Origin: Gelatoporia subvermispora B | Taxonomy: Eukaryota > Basidiomycota > Agaricomycetes > Polyporales > Gelatoporiaceae | Assembly (NCBI GenBank): GCA_000320605.2 | Contig: KB445803.1 | Span: 30,566 to 94,565, forward strand | Reading direction: 5' to 3' | DNA length: 64,000 bases | Position numbers and translations under genes: made by a program | In this document: positions 1 to 11,232 of the stretch, in pieces | Layout of the letters: each line of letters opens with the position of its first letter | How positions within the stretch are numbered: position 1 is the stretch's first letter | Notes under the pieces: model-generated | Databases searched by the model: none | What the model saw: only the letters and a program-made list of their open reading frames with translations | What the model was told of the DNA's origin: nothing

Positions 1-138
1 ATACACCCGATTTGGGTATGGACTCCTTATTGTAGCACTAATGTAGTAACATCTATTTTCTTTTGTTGTTCTATTATAGTACACATTTTTCTTTTGTTCA
101 TACTCTCTTTGTTTACCTGATTTGTGTGCCTTTCCCAC

Positions 139-330
139 GTGCTTTTGCCTATAAAAAGGGCTCAGAAAGTTGGGGAAAGAAAACTGCACAACCGAACAAC
201 AGCAACAGAAGCACCACGAATCAGAACGAACATAGTGTTTGAACTAGGTAAACTCCGAAAGTTTACCATCTTACGTCTATAGCTTACACAGTGACTAACA
301 CGGGTCACTTTTGTAAGAACACTTCTAGTT
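139..330 (+). promoter_or_regulatory. Possible LTR-like or core promoter with TATA box
   Basis: A TATA-like box (CTATAAAAAGGG, about 149-160) is followed by an A-rich, C/A-rich leader without a long open frame. This resembles a basidiomycete promoter or the U3/R part of an LTR. No second LTR and no gag-pol remnant is visible nearby, so a solo LTR, the edge of an element cut by the window, or an ordinary promoter are all possible. Confidence 0.3.
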
Positions 331-799
331 TATCGTAACTAGGCAACATCGCTCTTGGACTAGCTATCACGACGGTAGTAGTTCATACTTGGAATCTATT
401 ATATCTTTAACTCGCCCTCTACTGTGTATTAACTTACCCAGTTTTGTGATCTATCGAGAAGTTGTAGCAGGTAATATATCTGTCTATAACTCATCTCTGG
501 CATTAGCTTGTTACTACAAGAACAACTGCGTAAGCTATCCGGTCTAACGACTGACCCGATCCGCGCAGGTAGCTGATTAGATTGATTTTAGGTTTTGACT
601 TTTATCAATCAACAGTTACGCTCGTCACACGTTGGACCTGGGTATTCGCAGATCACGTTTTCGTGTGACGGGTCTGCAGATATCATATTGCAGAAGACAC
701 ATGAGATTCGAGAATGACCAAGACTATTGATGATAGCGAAGGCGGGCATATAGAGATTGGGATATTGTTTATACGATTCCATGTGCAGGCTGCAGATAG

Positions 800-1675
800 G
801 TAGCCATCATCCACAACCTGCTCCAGGACATCTTGCTTCCATCTCCATGTCCTCCGAGATGTCTCTAACTGCTATACGATGTCAGCATATGGACTGAACG
901 TATGCAATTACATTATAAGTCTGATTTGAACATGCAACCAATTTGATCTATTCAGCTGACAATGGAACATACTCAGACCATCCGCAGCTCCGACAATGTT
1001 CATACGGTCAGCGATATGCCTCCTGACCAATCACAAGCCGTATAACGGGACACCTGTCAGTAGTGTCATGCAGCAGTACTCCGCTGCACTCTTGTACTGG
1101 TGTGAACCTCCATATTTTCACAGGATTACATCACAATAGTATGGAATGTGTATATATTGTGCCTATGTAAGTGATTTTATAACGCTCAAGATCAATTGAG
1201 GTATGGTCGGACCGTCGAGTACTTAACCTCAATGGTTGGGCACTCAGTGATACCAGAAGCATGATCAAGTGCTGCCCTTCGACTACACCACGAGCACAGT
1301 TAACAGCAACCTAGCCTAGTCTCATACGACCTCAACAACTCAATAAATGAGTCATTCAATCCTTTCTAACCCGCCTCGAGTCCGTCGCAAGTTGGCTGAG
1401 TATGACATCATTGACAGGGCGTCCCGTTATACGGCTTGTGATTGGACAGGACGCATCTCGCTACTCATATGGATAGTATCAGAGTCGCAAATGGTCTAGA
1501 TATGTTCCGGTATCATCTGTGTAGCTCCAGTTATGCACATTTCTATCATGAGACTCACAGTTTCATCACCCAGGTTCAATTAATATATTGACACCGTATG
1601 CTCATATTGGAGACATCTCGGAGGACGTAGAGATGGCAGCGATATGTTCCGGAACAACTCGTGGATGGAATCTTC
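800..1675. repeat. Diverged inverted duplication (fold-back), arms about 800-1050 and 1395-1675
   Basis: The left arm matches the reverse complement of the right arm along most of its length. The best stretches are 1024-1050 against 1412-1440 (a core around AATCACAAGCCGTATAACGG is identical) and 835-870 against 1600-1640 (GTCCTCCGAGATGTCTC identical). Between these the arms align with scattered mismatches. The spacer is about 340 bp. It may be an old fold-back element or two copies of a decayed gene fragment facing each other. No intact ORF is present in the first 1,977 bases. Confidence 0.6.
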
Positions 1676-1977
1676 CATTTGATAACATACTATATGTGAT
1701 GGTATGTAAAATAACTGATCTCATTGTGCCCGCGCCCGCTGCTATTCAGCCATTCTCGTGGGTCTTCCGAGTCTGTGGTATGATCATATGAAATCTGCAA
1801 ACCCTGAAAAGCGTGATTTACGAAGACCCAGGTACAACGCGACGCTTAATTGCACCATCCGCGCATTTTTTTTACCATTGACGATGACGCCGCGATGCTC
1901 TCGACGACTACTCTATATTGAGCGTCGAGGAGGCCTCCCCGGGATGGAGCCTCGAAGGCCCCTGGCGCCCGACCACA

Positions 1978-2579
1978 TTAAGGGCCTCCTAGGCCCATTA
2001 CGTAAGCATTGATGTCCGGACTGAGGTGCAGCGAGCTCCGCGAGAAGCAATGACGTACATCAAGCCACTTGAGGCGCAGCGAGCGAGCGAAATAGATGCC
2101 TTGGAGGCTGTAGCTCCGGCTGTCATTCACGGTGACGTTGCGCAGCACTAATGTGGACAGATTGGGAAGGGCACATACAGTCCGAGAAAAGTCGGAGAAG
2201 GTCGAGAAGTGAATGCAATGTAGTGTCAAATCAGTGACCGACTTGAGCCGAGAGAATGCGGATCTCGTCTGGGAGCGCAACAAGAGCCTTCCATCTGATA
2301 TTAGCATGGCTTGAAGACGCAGGCTCTTCGGGTCATATGTTGATATCCATGTTGATAGTATAGCGCTCCTGATCGAAGCTCCACGGAAGAAGTAGCCGCG
2401 CGTGGGATCATCCAGCAGATCATTCAGCTCCATCATGATTGTCCGTTTTTCGATTATGTTGCGCACAACGCCGCAAAAGGCCTTGCAGGTGTAGCCGGTT
2501 GCGAGCAGAGCGCGAGGATCATCCGTGATCTCGAGAACATTCCACCAGAGCTCCAGTGGTAGACCTCCGATTAGTGAAG
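1978..2579 (-). pseudogene. F-box-like gene, copy 1, 3'-truncated
   Basis: The frame retains the F-box-like start (LELWWNVLEITDDPRALLAT) and the following conserved segment up to the codons before the family's second intron, then runs into unrelated sequence at about 2015. The second exon present in the sister copies (about 225 residues of LRR-like sequence) is missing. The 3' splice acceptor of intron 1, CACCAG in copy 6, reads CACTAA here, so the normal splice would be lost. Family proteins usually act as substrate adaptors of SCF ubiquitin ligases; this copy is very probably dead. Its relatives follow at 4.6-5.5 kb spacing on the same strand. Confidence 0.75.
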
Positions 2580-3649
2580 GCGAATGGACGCGGGTACTTC
2601 AATCACGTCAGCAGGCGACTTGGTGCAACCTAGCCTATTAGTGTGCGTACTAGCGACCGGATGCCTTGTGGGATTTGTACTCCTCATTCCCGTCCCTGGC
2701 GTACGGCTCAATCTCGTCCGGTTGGGGTGTTGATGCGCTGCGCGAAGCAAATGTGGTCGCCATGGAGGGTGTGTATGTACTTATTCGAGGCCTGTGGAAG
2801 GGCAAGTTCGCTTGCACCGCGACGCAAGGAGCCTGAATTTATGCCTTCGGAGTCTGTTTCATGAATGCAGTGCGGGCATTGCCTGCGTTCCACCATCTTG
2901 GGCCTCAGATGCCGCATAGTACAAACCTTGAGCTTAATCAGACACATTCTGAGTCCTCGAGGCCACCTGAGCGTCTCATCAGGTAGTATCCCTACTCAAG
3001 TGGATTGTCTTCAACGGCTGGTCATGCATCGGTCGTGCTCAGCGTCCACGCATGTCGCCATGGAATACGCGGGAAGATATATTGAGGTCAAACACGGGAG
3101 CTCGTGCGGTATCCTCATGGTGGCGCCGCTGCCACCAGATACTGGGAATTCGGATACACGTTGGACAGCCTCCAAGTGTTGCAGCTACTCGGACGAGGTC
3201 CAGACTGTCACAGCCCATCGATGCTGATGCTGTGCATACCTGTACGAAAATATCGCGATGCCCCCGTCGGTCGCCGTTCCGTCCGGTCCGCTGACAGCTG
3301 TCATCTGCGCGCAGTGCATGATCCTATGGGGCTCCAATGCGATCATCCCGTGAATATAGCAGAGAATAGGACGAACAGAGAGGAGATCGCTCGTCGACGA
3401 CTATGAAGCCCTCTCCATGATCATTCCAATGCGGAAGGGCCTGCGGAAATGAAACAAGTCACAATCTATGGGAGAAAGGAGCGGCGTTTCACGGCTTCGC
3501 AAAGAAGGTAGACGGCGCTGCGGGTGACCTCGGGCGCGATCCGAAGAACTTGCGAACGCCCACGTAGGAAAAAGTGTAGGTAGAAACGTCCTGGTAATGC
3601 AATATCTATTCCCATAACAGGAAGGCTTCAAGACATACCTGCTGTGGGA

Positions 3650-3977
3650 TGGCAACGTGAGTTAGGGCCGGTTTGTTGCACTGATTGGGCTCGCCGACAC
3701 GGGATAGCAGTCTAGCTCTCATGTTATTTGCGCGGGCAGCGATTCGAAGCTCGAGATGGGAATCGAGGAGGATCGGTACCAGTTTGAAATGCATAGCCAC
3801 ATTCACAATGACACCCGGTGATGCGGAGACTGGGCCGCGATTGAGTCTGCAACAGGGAGGTGGGGCTGCTCGAGCGAGATGCTGGATGGCGCAAATACTA
3901 CGAGGTAGGAAGCACTGATGAACTGAACTACCACAGGAGGGCGAGCATGGAGCGGCGATGTTCGAAAGTATGTGCAT
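3650..3977 (-). mobile_element. LINE-type relic in unit 1
   Basis: The minus frame reads VSASPGVIVNVAMHFKLVPI and continues LDSHLELRIAARANNMRAR. It is a diverged match to the end of a reverse-transcriptase-type polyprotein found in unit 6 (LRISNWRRHSILRLDLKIAAR). The same relic occupies the same place in the other units, so it was in the ancestral unit before amplification. A GT donor-like site follows the PQQ codons in several copies, so co-option as an exon cannot be excluded. Confidence 0.5.
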
Positions 3978-5029
3978 TCGTTCGGCGCCTTCGATGAGCA
4001 GGCATTGGGTGCTAAGCTGTGGACCAGCGCCGAGCGCCGAGCAGATGAGCCTGAGTAAGATGTAACGAGTAACCCGCTACTTGTGAACTCAACGGAGGAA
4101 CCGTAGGTCGCAGGGGCTCACCGTGATTGTATCAACTTGGCTCCTGATCTTCATCAGGTACCGGAAGCAATGGCATTGCAAGCTGTGCGATATTAGAAAT
4201 AGCCTCGAGTCATTTAGAGTAACACAAATGAGATAACAAGAGCAGCCCCGAGGAAACCTGGTCGATTTCCCGCATTTGCTCCGGTCCAGAAGAATGACTG
4301 GCCGGTGCTTGTCACGAATTCAGTGGGTTGGAATGAGAAGAGAAAGCAGATGGTATAGTGATGTACGGAGATGTGGTCCCACGGTTGTGACGCCGATAGC
4401 TGCGTCCAAGGGCATATCGAGCGACTTGCAAGTCGACATGCCCGATCCACGATCGGGCGCTCAGAGCGCAACATGCCTAGCGCGCAAACCACACAGCCAC
4501 GAGGCACGCGCCAGACAGCATATTCTACGACTGCATCCACACTGTGACCCTCAGGCATTCAGTACATGTCCTTCTATCCCATTCGCTCTGGCTGATTTCA
4601 GATCTCCACCCGCATGCAAAGGCTATAGACACCACTCGATCTCCCAGCAACCAGTCGCGATCGGCCTCAAGACGAATCCTTGGTCGTCTACCTTCACTCG
4701 ATACTTGTCTTCTGTGCTCAGCCTACGTTAATGTTAAGGCCCGGGATACAGCAAAGTAGATGTCATGATGCTTGACTATGTGCGAGTTCATTTTCTTCAC
4801 TGTATAGCGACAGGTGAGGCAGGTTCTGAGTTGCTCTTCAGGTGCTGAACGGGGGTGTAGGAGTCGGAGCAACAGCCGCGGCTTGGAGAAGATCGTCGAG
4901 GGACCCTAAGTATTTGCCTACGAGCCTCACTGTACGCTTCAGCCCTCACTGTACGCTTCAGCCTCCAGTTGTTTGGCACAGCCACATTCGCTCGCACTTC
5001 AGCAAGCGATTCGATCATTTGAGCATCCT

Positions 5030-5300
5030 CCGTACCACAAGGCTATCTCGAATGTTTTCCCATGCATTTTCAGGAACGGCACGTCCCACACTACGGACGT
5101 GAGATCCATCCGTTATGACCTCGAATGCTCGGGATGGTGAAGAAGGCCACGACTACGATGGACGGCTCGCTCGGGAAGGAGATCGAGATGATGAACCTGG
5201 AAAGGCCGCGGATGGTGCACAGGCGAGGAGTACTTGCGGTGGACCCGTACCTAAAGGTGGAGGATCTGGACAACGTGTATGTCAGCTACAGCATGTGAGC
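5030..5300 (+). pseudogene. Decayed coding remnant shared with unit 4
   Basis: This segment is clearly related to 19,880-20,150. Translations align as HKAISNVFPCIFRNG versus HEAIVTVSPYIFQHG, and further on VLAVDPYLKVEDLDNVYV versus VLAVDPYPEVEELDNVHV. Indels put the second block in different frames in the two copies, so neither is an intact gene. I do not recognise the family. Units 3, 5 and 6 have more distant counterparts (14,740-15,010; 24,980-25,240; 31,550-31,740). Confidence 0.4.
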
Positions 5301-6609
5301 ATCTCGTTATGCGTTTTGTACCACGAATAGACATGCTCCGCTTTCATCTAGGCGTCACCCGGGCGCGGGGGCCAGGACGCACTACCACATATTGCTGTGC
5401 TCGAGGACATCACAGCATGCGCACATAGGTGCAGGACATGACGGCTGATTCGACAAGGCGGATCTCAACACGTTCATTCAACCACCTTCGAGGTAGTATA
5501 GGTCTTCACGCCTCAAGCTGCAGAACACGCCATCCCGGTTCTCCAGATAATGAGTGTGTGCTGCTCCCCGACCTCATTTCCTGCGACGAAGCGTTGAGAT
5601 GATGTGCTTGCGGCAGTGAGTGTTATTTGACAGTCTGCATCATATTCTTCTGAGTCGCACGTCCTGATCATATCGCACAGGCTCATTTTACACAACGCGT
5701 ATGCACATATATACCTCGCTCGGGACTGCGGGTTCTGTTCGTCTTGTGACACCTAGATATGAGCTGATATGGACGCCTCGATAGATTGATTCTGAGGGCG
5801 CACAACGACATGCTGCCCCGGTAGAGTATACGTGTCATCAAGTGACAGACATAGTTTTGAAATGCAGAATCCGAAAACCCGCGTGTACTGGGCACCTTGT
5901 TCCAGAAGCGATTGACCCCTTCTCCAACTCATGTCAATTCGAAGCGGATCTACCACACATTCAGCATACAAGCCAGTCTGCGAAAGCACAATGCACACCG
6001 CCACTCGCTCCTATGTCATCACGCCGATCTCGCCGCAGCTATGATAGTCAGTTTTTACTCACAAGAGCGTCTAGCCGCGCTTGTCGTGGGCAATCGCCAG
6101 CTCAAACCACAGGTGGGGTCCCGTGAGCAAACCAGGCACAGATAACGTGGGGGCTATTTGCAGAGATGCGCATTCGGTTTGCGGGTGGATGCAAAGGTAC
6201 GTTATACGCAACGAGTGCGACATGCGTACGCGCGGGTATCGAGAGGGATGTGTTGTTGCACGTAACATATTTAGTATACATTAGAAGCTCCGTGTCTGGA
6301 ACGACCGTCATCGAGATGAATAGAAAGCGTTCGTGGGAATACGGTCTTGCTCGAGCAAATGGAGCATAGCGTGTGTGAAACGTGGGGTCATAAGTAGGAC
6401 GCATTGCATGAGAGGCAAAAGAGATCTTTGCGACCGCTGATCTCATTTTCCTCGACAGCTAGTTGACGGCGTTGTCGGGAGGGGGAAAATCGTGGCCTGA
6501 GGGGAGTACAGATGAACCATGTACGTGAGAAGATTCAAAGAGAAAATTCAAAGAGACTGGTCTCTTTTACGCGACGATATCAGTCCATGTCAGTATGTGC
6601 AACGAATTA

Positions 6610-7872
6610 TCACGAACCTGAACCGCGAGTGTATATAACGGTCGCCCTATATTTGTAATGATTGAGAGGTTCAATCTCAATCGAAAGAGTCGAAAGAGTG
6701 ACTCTTCCGGGGTATGCCCCGACAGCATCAGCCGTCTCCTCCAATACTCGCCTACTGAAGGGAAGGATCTCATGCCTGACTTTGACAATGAACTCCGTAC
6801 TTGACATGGCGAACTTCCCCGTCCATTCCGGCGAATGCGACTGTGAGTCCGCCATGATGCGTATGTCGTCGGCGTTGAAGGCATGCTTCGTTCTCAGGTG
6901 TACAGAGATGGTCCTTAGTGTAACAAAGTTGACGGCCGTGACGCCGCTGTCCAAGGCGGTAAACCGGGCTTCCAACGTATGCAGACAAGGCGGGGAATGG
7001 TCGCACGAATAGTTGATCTCTATAGCTACAATGCGAACAGCAGGGCTGCGGGAGAGCAGGCTGAGCGTCACGCGCGAGACTGCTTCAGAGCTACAAGAGA
7101 GGCCGAGTGCCTCGAATTGCAGTCGTTGAGTCGTCCCATGCTCGCATAGAGTAACACCGCAGGAGGGACGGATAGCCGTCGTAGGGGCAGTTCCGGATCG
7201 CTGGCGTCGGACCAGGCTTCGATGTGCTCGAGGGAGTCTGACAGGGACGGGGCCGTGAGCAGCTTCCAGATCGGGTGCGACTCGCCAAATGCGCAGTTAA
7301 AGGTCTGGCGGGCAGATGGCAAGTGAGTGACGCACAGCGAGCTCGGAGAGAAGCAATGACGTACCTCGAGCTCCTTGAGGCGCAGATCGCGAGCGAAGTA
7401 GACGCCCTCGAGGCTGTAGCTTCGGCTGGCATCTACAGTGACACGCAGCAGCACTAACATGGAGAGATTGGGAAGGGCGCATACAGTCCGAGCAAAGTCG
7501 GAGAACGTCGAGAATTGGACGTTATACAGAGTCAACCTGGTGACCGACTTGAGCTGAGAAAGTGCGGATCTCGTCTGGGAGCGCAACAAGAGCCTTCCAC
7601 GTGATATTTCCATGGATTGAAGACGCTGACTCTTCGTGTGATATGTTGATATACACGATGGTAGCTCAGCGCTCCCAATTCTAGCTGTGGAAAAGAAGTA
7701 TCCACCCGTGGGATCAGACAATAGATCATCCAGCCCGCTCATATATTTCCGTTTCTCGATAATCTCGCGCACAATGTCGCGCAAGGTCTTGCAGGTGCAC
7801 CCGGTTGCGAGTAGAGCGCGAGGATCATTGGTAATCTCCAGTATATCCCACCAGAGCTCGACCGGCAGGCCT
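6610..7872 (-). pseudogene. F-box-like gene, copy 2, single-base frameshift
   Basis: The exon with the F-box motif (GLPVELWWDILEITNDPRAL) starts at about 7872, and the frame stays open to about 7125. There the sequence coding GRLNRLQF in sister copies has lost one base (GRLNDCNS...), giving a stop about 25 codons later. The rest of the family C-terminus (VAIEINYSCDHSPPCLHTLE ... TRGSGS) continues in the shifted frame to 6610. The second intron (7305-7364) is exactly 60 nt and has no stop, so it can also be read through. The sequence that should hold intron 1 and the start carries an insertion. Loss of function is likely unless the deletion is an assembly error. Confidence 0.75.
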
Positions 7873-8245
7873 CTGTTTCTGGAGCGCAGATCTAGAACGA
7901 GGAGACAAGCTCCGTAAACACCTCAGACGTCACTATAAGTCTCATATATTAGGTACCTAGAACGAGGAGACAAGCTCCGTAAACACTAGGTACTATCAGT
8001 ATGTAGTAGATACTCGGAATAAACAAACGGGCTCACCCTCAGACGTCACTATAAGTCTGAGGGCCATATCTGTGCTACGAACGAAAAGGACATACGATCT
8101 TACATAAGAACTATACAGGACACGGAGGCATCTTATGTCTGGATCGTACCTGCGAACATATCGGGCGACTTTCCTAATCGGGACGTGGCGCGCCACCGCC
8201 GACGCGCCGCCGCGCGCGCGCACACACACGCCCGCCCTTGATATC
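7873..8245. mobile_element. 370-bp insertion with internal direct repeats in copy 2 intron 1
   Basis: Sister units go directly from the F-box exon to a short conserved spacer (TGGTGAAAGCGAATGGA...), which resumes here only at about 8250. The extra DNA holds two copies of GAACGAGGAGACAAGCTCCG (about 7896 and 7959), each followed by TAAACAC, two copies of CTCAGACGTCACTATAAGTC (about 7922 and 8038), and a (GC)n(AC)n run at 8200-8230. It is probably a small non-autonomous element or a nested insertion. No ORF was seen. Confidence 0.5.
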
Positions 8246-9399
8246 CGACACTCTGACCGAAGGCGAATGGATGGGAGCACTTCAACCACATCAGCAGGCG
8301 ACTCGTGCAAAAAAGCCAATTAGTATGCGTACTACAGATTGGATTTCTCGTCTGATTCGCAGCCTTGAGTCACTTTCCCTGCACACTCCTCAAACCAGCG
8401 TCCCCAGTTCTCGTATAATTCGTACTCCTTGCTCTCGTCTGTATCCGATCGGGCTATCGATGTACTGCACGAATCCATCGTAGTTTCCATAGAGGGTGAG
8501 GATGTTCTTGGTCGAGGTCTGTGGAAGGGGAGATTCGTTTGCACCAGGATACAAGGGAGCCTGGCTTTATGGGGCTCCTATATTGTTTCCGGTGGATGCG
8601 GTGCGCGCATCGCCCGCGTCCCAATACCGTGATCCTCATATGCCGCATATCCCGAACCTTGAGCTTAATGAGACGCGTTCTGATGTCACGAGGCATCTGA
8701 ACGTCTCATCAGGCAGTATCCCTATTTCACGATTGGCCGCTCACATTAATTGTCTTCAACAGCTCTTGATGCATCGGTCGTGCGCAGTGCTCACGCATAT
8801 AGCCATGAAATACCAAGGAAGATATATTGAGGTCAAACACGGTGGCTTGTGCAGAATCCTCGTGATGGCGCCGTCGCCACATGATACTCGGAATCCGGAT
8901 ACGCATTGAACAGCCTCCGAGTCTTGCAAGTACTTGGACAAGTTCCAGACTGCCACAGCTCATCGATGCTGACGCTGTGCATACCTGGCCAAAAATATCG
9001 CGATGCCCCCATCGGTCGCTGTTCCGTCCGGTCCGCTGTCATCTGCGCGCGGTGCATGATCCTATTGGGGCTCCAATGTGATCATACCGTGAATATAGCA
9101 GAGAATGAGACGAACAGAGAGGAGATCGCTCGTCGACAACTACGAAGCCCTCTCCCGGATCGTTCCGATGCGGAAAGGCCTGCGGACACGAAACAAGTCA
9201 CGACCTATGTGAGAAAGGAGCGGCGTTCAACGGCTTCGCAAAGAAGGTGGACGGCGCTGCGGGTGACCTTGGGCGCGATCCAAAGAACTTGCGAACGCCC
9301 ACGTAGGAAAGAGTGTAGGTGGAAACGTCCTGGTAATGCGATATCTATTCCCATACTACAGGAAGGCTTCAAGACATACCTGCTGTGGGATGACAACGT

Positions 9400-9720
9400 G
9401 AGTTAGGGCCGGTTTGTTGCGCTGATTGGGCTCGCCGACGCGGGATAGCAGTCTAGCTCTCATGTTATTTGCGCGGGCAGCGATTCGAACCTCGAGATGG
9501 GAATCGAAGAGGATCGGTACCAGTTTGAGATGCACAGCCGCATTCACAATGACACGCGGTGAGGCGGAGACTGGGTCGTGATCGAGTCTGCAACAGGGAG
9601 GTGGGGCTGCTCGAGCGAGATGCTGGATGGTGCAAATGCTACGAGGTAGGACGCACTGATGAGCTGAACTACCACAGGAGGGCGAACATGGAGCGGCGAT
9701 GTCCGAAAGTATGTGCATTC
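9400..9720 (-). mobile_element. LINE-type relic in unit 2
   Basis: The minus frame reads SASPRVIVNAAVHLKLVPI and continues FDSHLEVRIAARANNMRAR. It is nearly the same as the unit 1 relic and is related to the clearer LINE end at 30,073-30,456. It is too short to be functional, and its position within the unit matches the other copies. Confidence 0.5.
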
Positions 9721-11232
9721 AATTGGCGCATTCGATGGACAGGCATTGAGTATTGCGCTGCGAACCAGCGCCGAGTGCCGAACTGTGGATGATCTTGGGT
9801 AATATGTGACGAGAACTCCGCTACGTATCAGCTCAGCGGAGGAACTGGAGAGCGACTCCTCCATTCCTGTGATCGTGCAACAAGCCCTGCATTAAGCAAA
9901 GATATGTCGATTCGAGGAATGCACGCACAGAAGATCAGATATCTTCCTATCCTTGCGAGCCACCTTCACGGTTCTCCAATGGCGAAACATTGGGCAGACT
10001 CCGAAGCCCTACAACATAGAGAGCGCATCCTCAAAGCCACAGACAAACGATTTGGCACGGAGGCCAGTCACATAGCCCCATTTACGTCGTGCATGGCAGT
10101 GATCTTCGAGGTAGAACGCTCGGATCAGGCACAGAAGGCATCGTTAAATTTGTTACTCATTTTTACTACAAGAAGAGCATGAATCTGTGAGTGGATAGCC
10201 ATATGTTGTAGCACAGGACACGGTCCCGAAGCGTACCGGAGCCTGATGATCGCCGATCGGTCGTGTAACCACCTGGTCCCAGGCAAGTGCGTGTCGCCAA
10301 TTGTAATGTGAGGGCATGATCGACCGTATGTTCGTGGAGAAACGTTTCCGACAGGATTACTACGAGAAGACGAGTCTGGAGAGGGAATAGGAGGAGTTCC
10401 TGGAGCCGCAGATGGTCGTCGAGGCACGGTGACCGTGCAGGTTTGAGCATCTCAAGTCCCCCGGCAGACTCCGACAACGGCGTCTCACTCGCTCCCGCGA
10501 TGTTCGATTGCTGCTCGAGGCGCTCTTGACCCTGTCCTGCGCTGCGACCGATGCGGGAATTGATTTCTGACTTCTGCTCGATCATTCTAGATGTACCACA
10601 TGAGCGCTACAAGATGGCTATGTGGTCTGCATCCTATCAATCATGGCCGGAAACTCAGCTTGCACTCATCTCGTCTTGTGTCACATCATAGATCTTGGCG
10701 CGAGACGATTCACTGGTCCAATGCAAGTTCCTAGAGAAGCCTGCCAACGGTTGCGTCTCTTATCTGGCTTAGGGTTAGTAGCTATGTGTAGAGATGTGCA
10801 TTCGGTTCACGAATGGATGTGACTGTACGCCGTAAAGAAAAAAAGAGCGCGAGTCGGGTACGCACGGGTATGGAGAGGGATATGTAGTTACATGTGATAA
10901 ATTTAGTATACATTGGAACCTCAGTGTCTGGTACGTTTATTATCAAGATAAAGTAGAGAAAGTTAATGGGGAATACTGCTAGAATGAGCCGGGTCTTGCT
11001 CGAGTAAATAGAGCATCACGTGTGTGAGGCGTCGGGGTTATATGTAGGAGGCAAAAGAGATCTTTTCGACGATTGGTCTCCAGTTTCTCGAGAGTTAGCT
11101 GACAGCATGATCGGGAGGGGAAATTCGTGGCCTGGGGGGAGTACTGATAAATCATATATGCGAGGAAGCTCAAGGGGAAATGGTCTCTGTTCCGCGACGA
11201 CATCAGCCCCTGTCAATATGTACGACATTTCA

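Larger units (their letters stand above)
2010..6239. repeat. Tandem unit 1 (left-truncated copy)
   Basis: First of seven direct repeats. It holds a truncated F-box gene (minus), a promoter-side block conserved among the units (about 2700-3340), a LINE relic (minus), a conserved block at about 4400-4520 (GGGCATATCGAGCGAC...), and a decayed plus-strand coding remnant (5030-5300). The unit lacks the F-box 3' part and 3' flank seen in units 2-6, so the left break is at about 2010-2020. Confidence 0.75.
6240..10859. repeat. Tandem unit 2
   Basis: The unit runs from the F-box 3' flank (block at 6236-6310 with ACGTAACATATTTAGTATACAT, repeated at about 10,866, 15,540, 21,040 and 26,090) to the start of unit 3. 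It contains a frameshifted F-box gene, a 370-bp insertion in the region of its first intron, the conserved promoter-side blocks (8430-8580; 8640-9060) and a LINE relic. The block starting GGGCATATCGAGCG, present in units 1 and 3-6, is missing here. Confidence 0.8.

Noticed and set aside
1..700. Complete LTR retrotransposon at the left edge
   Set aside because: No second LTR and no gag/pol frames within reach; only a TATA-like promoter feature can be supported.
5842..6446. Several 80-115 aa overlapping frames on both strands
   Set aside because: No conservation of frame with the matching part of unit 4 (20,760-21,000); random open frames.
8200..8230. GC/AC alternating run as a CRISPR or regulatory array
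   Set aside because: It is a simple microsatellite-like run with no spacers, in a eukaryotic genome.
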